Shown here piece by piece: positions 1 to 8,103 of a DNA stretch of 64,000 nucleotides. The position numbers were made by a program, and so were the translations under genes. The notes below the pieces were generated by a model, which saw only the letters and a list, made by a program, of their open reading frames with translations, ran no database searches and was not told the DNA's origin. The first letter of the stretch is position 1, and each line of letters begins with the position of its first letter. Source of the stretch: Pseudomonadaceae bacterium (GTDB taxonomy: Bacteria; Pseudomonadota; Gammaproteobacteria; Pseudomonadales; Azotimanducaceae); NCBI GenBank assembly GCA_024743175.1, contig JANSXA010000015.1, forward strand, positions 1 to 64,000, in the 5' to 3' direction.

Positions 1-68
1 GGAACTCGTTGATCTAGGTTGAAGTGATAAAAGAACTGCCCTTGATGATTTTCTTTGCGACCCATCAT
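1..68 (-). CDS. IS1182-family transposase, N-terminal fragment (partial)
   Basis: Reading the minus strand from the ATG at 66-68 gives 22 residues, starting MMGRKENHQGQFFYHFNLDQ and continuing RV, then probably P at the edge. This matches the usual opening of IS1182/DUF772-type transposases (MMGRxxxxQxxLFYxFNLxxxVP). A GGAG Shine-Dalgarno sequence lies at 76-79. The catalytic DDE region lies outside the window, so activity cannot be judged. The frame is too short to show up as a normal ORF. Confidence 0.7.
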   Translation of the reverse strand, partial: MMGRKENHQGQFFYHFNLDQRV

Positions 69-137
69 GGCATTACTCCTGCGGATAGCACCCAATTTTA
101 CGCTAACAACTTAGTTATACCACTAGTTTTTCAACAG
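1..137 (-). mobile_element. End of an IS1182-type insertion sequence (partial, runs off the left edge)
   Basis: The end-proximal bases read TGTTGAAAAACTAG on the minus strand (about 137 down to 124). From memory, this resembles the ends of IS1182-family elements. About 70 bases further in, a transposase reading frame starts and runs off the window. The element abuts the interrupted TonB-dependent receptor gene: its first two codons supply a Cys and a stop to the receptor frame. The exact boundary (about 135-139) and any target duplication cannot be set without the other end. Confidence 0.7.
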
Positions 138-2050
138 AATTCAGTCGAAAGCAGACCCAGACCCAGGTTCACAAACAGATTATCGGTGGGAAGCCATTGC
201 AGTTCGAACTCTGCGCCATAGATTTCAGCATCTGCAGCATTAGAGATTGTCGAAAAACCAATGCCGTCAACAATGACAAAAGCAAACACCTGCAGGTCTT
301 CATAATCGTAATAAAAAGCAGAGCCGTTGAAGCGCAGTCGACCATCTGCCAACGTTGACTTAAACCCCACTTCGTAACTCAGCAGTTTTTCTTCATCGTA
401 CGGTGCAATACCGTCACTTGTCGTTTGAATACCACCTGCCTTGAAGCCGCTCGTTATACTGCCATACAGCAACAAATCATCAGATAACTGCGCATCCAGC
501 ACTAAACGACCGCTGACGTTGCTGAAATCGTTATCTGCAACGGCAGGGAATCCCGGCTGCACAGGGTTACCGCCCTCCGGCTCGTCATAGAAGAAAAAGC
601 TGTCGTGCTCAATTTCTTCATCGGAGTAACGTAACCCACCCGACAACGTCAAACGATCACTGAGCTCAAAACTCGCATCAAAAAATACTGCAAAGCTGGT
701 GATCTCCTGCTCAGTGCCTGACTTAGATTTGAAAACAAACTGCTCGGGACATAACCCACCTGGATTGCCTGGGGGCGCGGTGCAGTTCACGTCATCACCA
801 ATCGTGAAAGGTCTGAAGTCCCGCAGAATATCGAACGCGGTATTGTCCGTTGCTTCATCATTGAGGTAGTAAAGTCCTGCCAGCCAGGACCATTTATCCG
901 CAGCCCAACTTAAACGCAATTCCTGCGAGAATGTTTCCTGCTCAACGGCCAGTTCACCAGTGAGAATATTATTCGGACCGCTATCCGTTTCTTCAGGTCT
1001 GAAGTCTTCAACATCATCAAAAGAGGTGATCGACGTAATAACAAAGTCGCCAATGGTCCAGTCCGCAGTTAAAGAAACACCCCAGAATTCTGTATCGTTC
1101 TTAGCCTCAAAATCGTAGTTACCTTCGTCATAGTCCGGTACGGCTGGCACGGTATCGCCATTAAGCGTCGTATACGCAGCCTGTTCCGAATATCCGAATA
1201 TATCGACACACTGACCGGCAAGAATGGCCTGATTGCCACACATGTTGCCATCTGTGTCCCACACTCCCAGATGCCTATATTGCACCGCATCAGATTCAGT
1301 CTTACCACCGCGCACATTAAACAGAAGATTTAAACTGTCAGTAGGTTGGGTTTCAAGTAAAACACGCCAGGCAAACTCATCCGTACCCTGCTGATCATTG
1401 CCGGTAAACCTGTTTTTCATCCAGCCGTCCGAATCGCTCTTGAGTACCGCTGCCCTGAACGCGGTGTTATCTCCAAGAGGCCCGCCAAATGCACCTTCAA
1501 TCTTGCGTTGATCCCAACTGCCAATGCCGGCACGAACCCAGCCGTCCCATTCCTGCGTGGGTTTCCTTGAAACAAAGTTTACTGCGCCGCCGGTAGCGTT
1601 TCGTCCGTACAGAGTTCCCTGAGGACCGCGCAACACCTCAACCCTTTCAACATCAAGTAACTGGAATATCTGTACCGCATTGGACGAAATATAGGTCTCA
1701 TCCATATAGGCGGCTATCGGCCCCTGATTTAACACACCAAAATCGTTTAGCCCGACACCTCGGATGAAAGGTGCCGGCACACCTGTATCTCCGTTGGGAT
1801 AACCGACACTGAAGTTTGGCGTCTGCGCCGTGATATCAACGCTCTGCCGAAAACCAAGCGCCTCAATGGCGTCGCCAGAAAAGGCAGTAACGGAGACAGG
1901 CGCCTCCTGCAGCCGTTCTTCGCGCTTTTGCGCGGTGACAATGATTTCTTCCATCAACGGGGAGCCACTTGTTTGCGCCATGGTCCATTGAGGAAGAAAA
2001 AGAGAAAATAAACCTACAGCACCTAAAACACATCTAGTCATCTTAAACAC
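131..2050 (-). CDS. TonB-dependent outer-membrane receptor, 3' end cut by an insertion sequence
   Basis: This is a TonB-dependent receptor, a family that imports siderophores, vitamins or glycans through the outer membrane. I chose the GTG at 2048-2050: AGGAGGT at 2056-2062 lies 5 bases upstream, and a signal peptide follows (MFKMTRCVLGAVGLFSLF...). The ATG at 2039-2041 is a weaker alternative, 14 bases from that site. After the signal peptide come the IIVTAQKREERLQEAPVSVT segment, the plug domain (FIRGVG, VERVEVLRGPQGTLYGRNATGG) and most of a beta-barrel. About 639 residues remain. The frame ends ...LGLLSTEFC-stop, where full receptors go on for roughly another 100 residues to a terminal aromatic. 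The stop comes from the adjoining IS end, so barrel closure is probably lost. The substrate is unknown. Confidence 0.88.
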   Translation of the reverse strand: MFKMTRCVLGAVGLFSLFLPQWTMAQTSGSPLMEEIIVTAQKREERLQEAPVSVTAFSGDAIEALGFRQSVDITAQTPNFSVGYPNGDTGVPAPFIRGVGLNDFGVLNQGPIAAYMDETYISSNAVQIFQLLDVERVEVLRGPQGTLYGRNATGGAVNFVSRKPTQEWDGWVRAGIGSWDQRKIEGAFGGPLGDNTAFRAAVLKSDSDGWMKNRFTGNDQQGTDEFAWRVLLETQPTDSLNLLFNVRGGKTESDAVQYRHLGVWDTDGNMCGNQAILAGQCVDIFGYSEQAAYTTLNGDTVPAVPDYDEGNYDFEAKNDTEFWGVSLTADWTIGDFVITSITSFDDVEDFRPEETDSGPNNILTGELAVEQETFSQELRLSWAADKWSWLAGLYYLNDEATDNTAFDILRDFRPFTIGDDVNCTAPPGNPGGLCPEQFVFKSKSGTEQEITSFAVFFDASFELSDRLTLSGGLRYSDEEIEHDSFFFYDEPEGGNPVQPGFPAVADNDFSNVSGRLVLDAQLSDDLLLYGSITSGFKAGGIQTTSDGIAPYDEEKLLSYEVGFKSTLADGRLRFNGSAFYYDYEDLQVFAFVIVDGIGFSTISNAADAEIYGAEFELQWLPTDNLFVNLGLGLLSTEFC

Positions 2051-2212
2051 GTCGTACCTCCTGCTGACTGGTTGCTTGAGCTTACGCTGATATAAAAAAA
2101 TGGCCAGTTTTTGCTCTCTGTAGATTGAGACATCCGCTGCCGGCAGCCAAAACCTCCACAGCAGCTGGGCATTTTTCTTGCAGATAACTACCCCTTTGGA
2201 GAACAATAGTGC

Positions 2213-4870
2213 ATGCGACATCAACGCCATCAGAATCGCACCTACAGAGCCAATAAAATTGGTTCGCGTTCACTGCGCCTAATTGTCATCACTGCCGTTA
2301 CCCTGGCAAGCATGCACGCCGAAGCTGTTTCGCAGACGGACCAGTTCAGCTTCGCAAACCTGCATCGACTTAACGCCGCAGACCTGCAACAGCTTGTCGA
2401 AACATCAACGGGGACCGACCAGATCAGAGCCAGGCTCGTACTGGCCCGATCAAAAAGCCGACGGGATTTTGCCAGCGGCCGAGCGGCGTTACAGCTACTG
2501 AACGATTACACGCTCAGACCCAGTGAGCAGGTTTATCTATATGCCCTGGAGTGTGGAATTTCCGTACGCAGCGGCGACATGCCTGCTGCCGAAAAGGCCT
2601 GCGCGGCAGCCAGGCAGGACCTCAAACCTGAGCTGGATCACTCCGTCCAGGCGCAGGCTTATGATGCGCTGGGCTCCCTGGCCACGCGTCAGGGTCGTGT
2701 CGCTGAAGCGCTAACCTACTATGAACAGGGACTATCCGCGGCGGTCACTGCAGATGACCAGGAAATGCTTTACGTGCTGCACCACAATCGGGCAACACCG
2801 TTGATCAACATGGGCATTACCGACCTGGCTATCCGCAGCCTGGAAACATCCAGACGATACCTGGATGTACTGCCTGAGGATTCCCAGCTACCGGGTATCC
2901 TGCTATACAACCTGGGCTATATGCAGGCGCAACGGGGCGCACATCAGACAGCACTGAAGGAATATCAACGCGCCATAGAATGGCTTGACAAGCTGGGCCA
3001 CCAATCGCGTATGTATATCGCCAAAACACAGATAGCTAAATCATATACCGCGCTGGGCCAACCGGAAACTGCGTTAGAAACCTTGTTACCCTGGCTGGAA
3101 CGGAGCGATATTACCCTAAGTCCTGATTCTATTGCTGATGCCTACTTCGCCATGGCCAACGCGTACACAGCACTGAACCAGTTTTCTGATGCTCAAACCA
3201 TGGTGGTGAAAGGGCTTGCTATCGCCCGAGCGCAAGCAAACCCTTTAAGGCTGCAACAGCTAACCCTGGCCCAGGTTGATCTCGCCCTGCAACAGGACAA
3301 TTACCTGCAGGCGCAGACGTTGCTCACAGACCTTATCGATACCTACACATTAGACACGGGATTTCGAGTCACTATCCTGGATCGTATGGCGCAGACTCAG
3401 GCTGCCCTTGGCAACTATGAGGCGGCCTGGGCGTACAGCTCAGAGCACAAACAGCTGGACGCAAAAGTCAGATCGCAGGATTTCGATCTACGCCTCTCTT
3501 CATTGCGCGTTGCTGGTGAACTGGATCAGGCAAACTATGACCTTGCCCTTTCCCGCGAACGCGAGCGCACCGCTGAGTTACAGAGCGCAACCGCGCGCTC
3601 AACACGCAATGCAGCTATCGCGGTCGCCCTGCTCATAGTCGCTTTTGGCTTTCTGGTATTCCGCCGGATTGTTGAAAAACGCGAAGCCGTGGTTCAGCAG
3701 AACCACACCCACCAGCTAGAGCAGCAGGTCAGTGAGCGTACTGCTGATATGCAGCACGAAATGCAGCGCAGAATTGAAGCTGAACAAGCCAATACGAATT
3801 TGCAGAAGCGAGTTGCTGAAGCTGAACGCCTGCGAACAATTGGCCAGCTTACCGGCGGTGTGGCGCACGACTTCAACAATCTGCTCACGGTCATTCTGCT
3901 TTCAGCAGACCTGTTGAAGGCAGATCCGCAGGATCAGAAAAGTGCCCTGATCAACGACATCATTCATGCCGGAGAGTCCGGCAAAGCGATTACCCAGAGT
4001 TTACTGGCTTATGCACGCCAGCAGGAGCTGCAACCTGAGCCGATGCGATTGGACAAGTACCTGCAGCGGCGTCTGTCCCTGTTCCAACGAACGCTGGGCG
4101 ATGACATCGAGTTAACCCTTGATACTGTACCCGCAACAATTACAGCAGACAGAGGTCAGCTCACCGCATGCCTGGTCAACCTGTTGTTTAACGCGCACGA
4201 GGCAATGGGCAACAGTGGAAAAATCACCATTGCAACAAAACTGGTGTCGCCATCATCCGTGGAAATGAAGATTTCTGACAACGGTGCAGGTATGAGCGAA
4301 GACATTCTGCAGAAGGCCACAGAGCCGTTTTACACCACTAAAAAAGAGGGTCAGGGCAGCGGTCTGGGATTAAGCATGGCTTTTGGATTCATGAAACAGT
4401 CAGGCGGGGAACTGAGCATTGCCAGCGAGCTTGAGGTCGGCACAACGGTTACATTGACTTTTCCTGCCAGTGCTACAGATGAGACACAGGTGGCTGAAAA
4501 CCCAACTAACGCATCTTTCAGCGACAGGCTGCGCAAAGTGTTGCTCATCGACGACCAGGATAGCGTGCGCGATGTCTGTCGAAGTGCGCTTGAAGGTATG
4601 AACTTTACCGTGTGGGAGGCCAATACCGGCATCCAGGGGTTGGAGCATATTCTAGCTGCGGACGATTTTGATCTGGTCGTCAGCGATGCGGTCATGCCAG
4701 GCGGCATATCCGGCCTGGAGGTCGCTAACACGCTGGCTGATGTACAACCCACTGTACCGGTTATTCTGATGTCCGGAGGTCCTGTGGAAACTCCGGAAAA
4801 CTGTCACTTTCTCGCCAAACCGTTTTCGTTGGATCAGCTTGAACAGATGATTCGCCAGGTCATGAGATAA
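2213..4870 (+). CDS. Hybrid sensor histidine kinase with TPR sensor region and receiver domain
   Basis: This is a membrane-bound signalling kinase of 885 residues. A hydrophobic signal or anchor lies at about 22-40. A long helical TPR-like region (about 70-440) follows and is predicted to be periplasmic. A membrane segment lies at about 465-482, then a coiled coil. The HisKA domain has the VAHDFNN H-box, with phospho-acceptor His552. The HATPase domain has an N-box near 655, a DNGAGM G1 box and a GSGLGLSM G2 box. A C-terminal receiver domain has IDDQ acidic residues and phospho-acceptor Asp825 in SDAVMP, with KP near the end. GGAGAA at 2198-2203 supports the ATG. The gene is divergent from the truncated TonB receptor (162-base gap), so it may have sensed or controlled that uptake system. 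No DNA-binding domain is present; the output partner is unknown. Confidence 0.92.
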   Translation: MRHQRHQNRTYRANKIGSRSLRLIVITAVTLASMHAEAVSQTDQFSFANLHRLNAADLQQLVETSTGTDQIRARLVLARSKSRRDFASGRAALQLLNDYTLRPSEQVYLYALECGISVRSGDMPAAEKACAAARQDLKPELDHSVQAQAYDALGSLATRQGRVAEALTYYEQGLSAAVTADDQEMLYVLHHNRATPLINMGITDLAIRSLETSRRYLDVLPEDSQLPGILLYNLGYMQAQRGAHQTALKEYQRAIEWLDKLGHQSRMYIAKTQIAKSYTALGQPETALETLLPWLERSDITLSPDSIADAYFAMANAYTALNQFSDAQTMVVKGLAIARAQANPLRLQQLTLAQVDLALQQDNYLQAQTLLTDLIDTYTLDTGFRVTILDRMAQTQAALGNYEAAWAYSSEHKQLDAKVRSQDFDLRLSSLRVAGELDQANYDLALSRERERTAELQSATARSTRNAAIAVALLIVAFGFLVFRRIVEKREAVVQQNHTHQLEQQVSERTADMQHEMQRRIEAEQANTNLQKRVAEAERLRTIGQLTGGVAHDFNNLLTVILLSADLLKADPQDQKSALINDIIHAGESGKAITQSLLAYARQQELQPEPMRLDKYLQRRLSLFQRTLGDDIELTLDTVPATITADRGQLTACLVNLLFNAHEAMGNSGKITIATKLVSPSSVEMKISDNGAGMSEDILQKATEPFYTTKKEGQGSGLGLSMAFGFMKQSGGELSIASELEVGTTVTLTFPASATDETQVAENPTNASFSDRLRKVLLIDDQDSVRDVCRSALEGMNFTVWEANTGIQGLEHILAADDFDLVVSDAVMPGGISGLEVANTLADVQPTVPVILMSGGPVETPENCHFLAKPFSLDQLEQMIRQVMR

Positions 4871-4886
4871 CCGGTTCGCGGAAACT

Positions 4887-6353
4887 TTACTCATTAGGTG
4901 CCATGTTTGCCCGGCGAGCATCCCGTCGCGCAATGTGGTTTCGCATACGTTCCTGTCGAACCTGAGTAAGCGGATATTTCCACAACAATGGCAGCGCCAC
5001 ACAAGCCAGCACAGCGGGAACGATACTGTACAGAACTGCAACCGAGAGCTTTGCTGCTGCCGTGTTCTCATCTGCAGCAGGGTCGAAACCGAACCAGGCA
5101 ACACCGTTAGTTGCCAGCAGCACGCCCAGCGCAACCGCTGCCTTGTTAACCATACCCCACAACGAAAAGTACAACCCCGTGCGTTGTTCGCCGGTGCGCA
5201 GTGTGTCGAGATCTACAACGTCCGCAGCCATTGATGACGGCAGGAATACCAGTGCACCTACTGCAGAACCTTTGAGCATCATCAGTGCAAAGAACAACCA
5301 GTAATGGTCCGGTCCGAGCAGCGGAATGAATGCACTCCATAAAGATAACCATGCAATACCAATAACAACGGTTTTATGTTTTCCCATGCGGCGCGAAATT
5401 GCGAACCAGGCCGGGATGGCAAGGCTACTGGACAGATAGTAGGCCAGGACAAAAAGTGCGTAGCGATCAAACGGCTGCTCCATAACCGAGCCGACAAAGA
5501 AAAACGACAGAGATGCAGTCATGCTCACCGACGCAACCAGAAACAAAAGGCTGATTACCAGGCGCCGATAGGGGCCATTGGCCATGACGATTTTCAACCC
5601 GCGTCGCCACGGCACCCGCTCCTGTTTTGCCCTGGAACGAGAAGGCAGTTCGGGCACAAACATCAGCGCTGGTGCACTTAACAGAGGTAGAAGAATAACA
5701 ACCGCAACAGCAATGCCCAGCAGCGCGTTGTTAGCACCAGACAAGCCGAAGCCCAGGGAGAGAATCAGCGGTATCAGAAGCGCCATCAGCGTACCGCCGT
5801 AACCAAAAGCTTCCCGCCAGCCGGTAATCTGCGAGCGCTCATTGTACTCCGATGACAGCTCCGCCCCCCACGCACGGTAAGGCAGGTCGACAAGTGTGAA
5901 GCTGAGATATAAGGCGCTGATCCAGACAAACAGATACAGGTTTGTCACCGCCTGACCACCAAAAAACTGCCAGGTCGCCTTTGCAAACTCACTATTTGGC
6001 ACAAACAGCATCCATAACGACAGAATCATCAATGGAATACCCATGGCCATCCATGGCTTACGACGACCGAAGCGGGTGACCCAGCGATCAGAGGCGATGC
6101 CGATAGCGGGGTCGGTGACCACATCGGTCAATCGGGATAACGCAATCAGCGCACCGACAACGGCAAGTGACAGGCCAAGATTCTGTGAATAAAACGCCGG
6201 GATATACAGGGCAATCGGCAGGCCGACAGTTGATGTAGGTAAATTGGCAATGCCGTACAAGGCAATTTTTAATCGCCCGACACCTTGTACCGGCGATGAT
6301 GCCTGTTTCAAATCAGCACTCAAACGGGGAACCCCTTCTCTCTTCTCTCGCAC
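4887..6353 (-). CDS. GPH-family (MelB-like) sugar:cation symporter
   Basis: This is a 488-residue inner-membrane transporter of the MFS_2/glycoside-pentoside-hexuronide family, with about 12 membrane segments. The signature near residue 75, DVVTDPAIGIASDRW followed by RFGRRKPW, is the conserved loop 2-3 motif of MelB/XylP/GusB relatives. Members carry sugars or other carboxylated or glycosidic solutes with Na+ or H+. The start is taken at the first ATG of the frame; a start within the next 25 residues is possible because the N-terminus is polar. It converges on the kinase gene (16-base gap). No sugar-degradation gene is adjacent, so the substrate is open. Confidence 0.85.
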   Translation of the reverse strand: MREKREGVPRLSADLKQASSPVQGVGRLKIALYGIANLPTSTVGLPIALYIPAFYSQNLGLSLAVVGALIALSRLTDVVTDPAIGIASDRWVTRFGRRKPWMAMGIPLMILSLWMLFVPNSEFAKATWQFFGGQAVTNLYLFVWISALYLSFTLVDLPYRAWGAELSSEYNERSQITGWREAFGYGGTLMALLIPLILSLGFGLSGANNALLGIAVAVVILLPLLSAPALMFVPELPSRSRAKQERVPWRRGLKIVMANGPYRRLVISLLFLVASVSMTASLSFFFVGSVMEQPFDRYALFVLAYYLSSSLAIPAWFAISRRMGKHKTVVIGIAWLSLWSAFIPLLGPDHYWLFFALMMLKGSAVGALVFLPSSMAADVVDLDTLRTGEQRTGLYFSLWGMVNKAAVALGVLLATNGVAWFGFDPAADENTAAAKLSVAVLYSIVPAVLACVALPLLWKYPLTQVRQERMRNHIARRDARRANMAPNE

Positions 6354-6402
6354 TCACACTCGCACTAATAATGCGTATAATGCAAGTAACATTAATAAGG
6401 AA
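6353..6402 (+). promoter_or_regulatory. Predicted sigma-70 promoter and RBS for the PA2779/PA2778 pair
   Basis: A consensus TATAAT -10 box lies at 6376-6381, with a CTCACA (4 of 6 matches) at 6353-6358, giving a 17-base spacer. AAGGAA at 6397-6402 precedes the ATG at 6408 by 5 bases. The short leader leaves little room for other control elements. Confidence 0.5.
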
Positions 6403-6407
6403 TTACC

Positions 6408-6773
6408 ATGCAGCGAATCTTGCTAAATCTGATTATTCTCACCTTACTGACAGGCTCGTTTGCTTCCAACGCTTCGGCTCAATTCATCACCACCGACGAA
6501 GCGCTGAGCATCGTGCAACAGAATCAGGCCAGTGAACGCGTCAGCAGTTTTCTTGCCCGGGAAGAAGTTCAGCAACAGCTGATCAAATTTGGAGTTCCTC
6601 CTGAGCAGGCTGAGCAACGAATTGCCGCGCTTACTCCGCAGGAACTGATGTCGTTGGACGCACAAATAGGCGACATGCCTGCCGGTGGTATTGCTGAAGT
6701 GATCGGTGTTGTTGTCATTGTTCTGTTCATTCTAGAGTTACTGGGTGTCACAGACGTCTTCACGGCTATTTAA
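6408..6773 (+). CDS. PA2779-family small membrane protein
   Basis: This is a 121-residue protein resembling Pseudomonas PA2779. It has a signal peptide with cleavage near ASA-QF (about residue 25). A polar middle section holds the conserved EQAEQRIAALTPQEL-like segment. One C-terminal hydrophobic helix (about 93-113) follows a GG kink. The function of the family is unknown. It is almost always found next to a PA2778-type cysteine peptidase, as here: the downstream start overlaps this stop by 29 bases, which suggests the two are made together at the envelope. A good promoter and RBS lie just upstream. Confidence 0.82.
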   Translation: MQRILLNLIILTLLTGSFASNASAQFITTDEALSIVQQNQASERVSSFLAREEVQQQLIKFGVPPEQAEQRIAALTPQELMSLDAQIGDMPAGGIAEVIGVVVIVLFILELLGVTDVFTAI

Positions 6774-7710
6774 GGTACTGTTGTTCGGCGCGGTTCTGAC
6801 GGGGTGTCAGAACCAGCCAACCTTGAGCCTGAAAACCCAGGAGGCGCTGGAGCTCACTCAAACACCCTTCCATGACCAGACCGGATACTTCTGCGGACCC
6901 AACGCCCTCGCAACGGTCCTGCACCGGACAGGTCTGGATATAGACCCTGACACCCTCGCCGAGCAGGTATATCTACCGGGTCGTAAAGGCAGCCTGCAGC
7001 TTGAGCTGGTAGCAGCCACTCGAGCTATGAACCGTTTGACCGTTACCGTTGAGCCTTCTCTACAGGGCATCCTGAGCGAGCTTGCGCAAGGCTATCCTGT
7101 ACTCATCTTACAAAACCTCGGCGTCGCCTGGTTTCCCGTCTGGCATTATGCTGTTGTCATTGGTTTCGATCCGGCAGAACAACACTTCATCCTGCGTTCA
7201 GGCAATCAACGACGACAGCTGTTCAGAACACACCGCCTGTTAAAAACCTGGGATCGCGCGAATCGCTGGGGCGTAGTCGTCCTGAATCCGGGTGAGCTAC
7301 CGGCAAACACTGAAGTACAAACTTACGCAACCTCAGTTGCAGCCCTCGAACGAGTCGGCAACCTGGATACTGCACTTGTGTCTTATCAAGCTGGACTGGA
7401 ACGCTGGCCTGACAACATCGCCCTGAAATTTGGTGCGGCAAACACGCTGCAGCAGACAGGGGATCAGATCCGCGCAATACAGATGTATGAAGATTTGATA
7501 GCGCAGTCACCAGACTACTGGTTTGCAACTAACAATCTGGCACACACACTAGCATTGATGGGATGTAAACAGCAGGCCCTGGAGGCAATCTCCCGTTATC
7601 GAGACAAAGCAGGCACCGAACTACCCCGGATTCTCCTGAACACACAGCAGGCTATCGCTGCCCAGACTGACAGGCAATGTCGCAAGGTACCCGCCACTGA
7701 TGCTGATTAG
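6745..7710 (+). CDS. PA2778-family C39-like cysteine peptidase lipoprotein with TPR repeats
   Basis: 321 residues from a GTG start. The lipobox LTGC (near residue 21) marks a lipoprotein. The N-terminal half is a papain-like C39-type domain: GYFCGPNAL carries the catalytic Cys (about 49-57), and VWHYAVVIG carries the His. The C-terminal half has about three TPR units (about 190-290) for protein contacts. C39 peptidases cleave double-glycine leaders, but this family acts outside an ABC exporter and its target is unknown. It overlaps the PA2779-like gene by 29 bases and converges on the SRPBCC gene, sharing 4 bases. A later TTG start is possible but would shorten the signal peptide. Confidence 0.85.
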   Translation: MSQTSSRLFKVLLFGAVLTGCQNQPTLSLKTQEALELTQTPFHDQTGYFCGPNALATVLHRTGLDIDPDTLAEQVYLPGRKGSLQLELVAATRAMNRLTVTVEPSLQGILSELAQGYPVLILQNLGVAWFPVWHYAVVIGFDPAEQHFILRSGNQRRQLFRTHRLLKTWDRANRWGVVVLNPGELPANTEVQTYATSVAALERVGNLDTALVSYQAGLERWPDNIALKFGAANTLQQTGDQIRAIQMYEDLIAQSPDYWFATNNLAHTLALMGCKQQALEAISRYRDKAGTELPRILLNTQQAIAAQTDRQCRKVPATDAD

Positions 7711-8102
7711 CCGACGCCCAAAAAATGTTTCAGCCCGGAGACGTAACTGTCCCAGCCCGCATCGTGATTCTGCACACTCTCGGCACTGGTGAGTTTCGAA
7801 TGACGCAGATCCAATCGTGTGCCAGCGCCTTCGTCCCGAAACCAGACTTCTATATCTGAAACTTCTTCATCTCCAGACCATTGCCAGGTGTAGTGCAGAT
7901 AATCTTCTGGGACCACCTGCAGAAATACACCTTCGTTAGACATTTCAAATTCTGCTGTTTTCATCTGCAAGCGGTAGTGACCACCAACTTCCGGCAACAC
8001 GTCCATTGCCGTTGCCGGCGCAATGATAGTCTCTGACGACACCCAGGCCGCGTAAACATCCGCGCGTGGGAAGCCAATACGATAAGACTTATCAATTGCC
8101 AC
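7707..8102 (-). CDS. SRPBCC (AHSA1/CalC-type) domain protein
   Basis: This is a 131-residue single-domain START/AHSA1-like protein, normally a helix-grip fold with a hydrophobic ligand pocket. Visible features are the N-terminal FPRADVYAAWVSSE segment, the central LPEVGGHYRL strand pair and the C-terminal GWDSYVSGLKHFL helix typical of the family. The ligand is unknown. It sits one base after the transglutaminase/DUF2126 gene, so it is very probably the last gene of the Anbu operon. Confidence 0.82.
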   Translation of the reverse strand: MAIDKSYRIGFPRADVYAAWVSSETIIAPATAMDVLPEVGGHYRLQMKTAEFEMSNEGVFLQVVPEDYLHYTWQWSGDEEVSDIEVWFRDEGAGTRLDLRHSKLTSAESVQNHDAGWDSYVSGLKHFLGVG

Positions 8103-8103
8103 T

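Noticed and set aside
24-221. A 65-residue plus-strand ORF at the left edge
   Set aside because: It crosses the IS/receptor junction antisense to both and has no RBS or family pattern.
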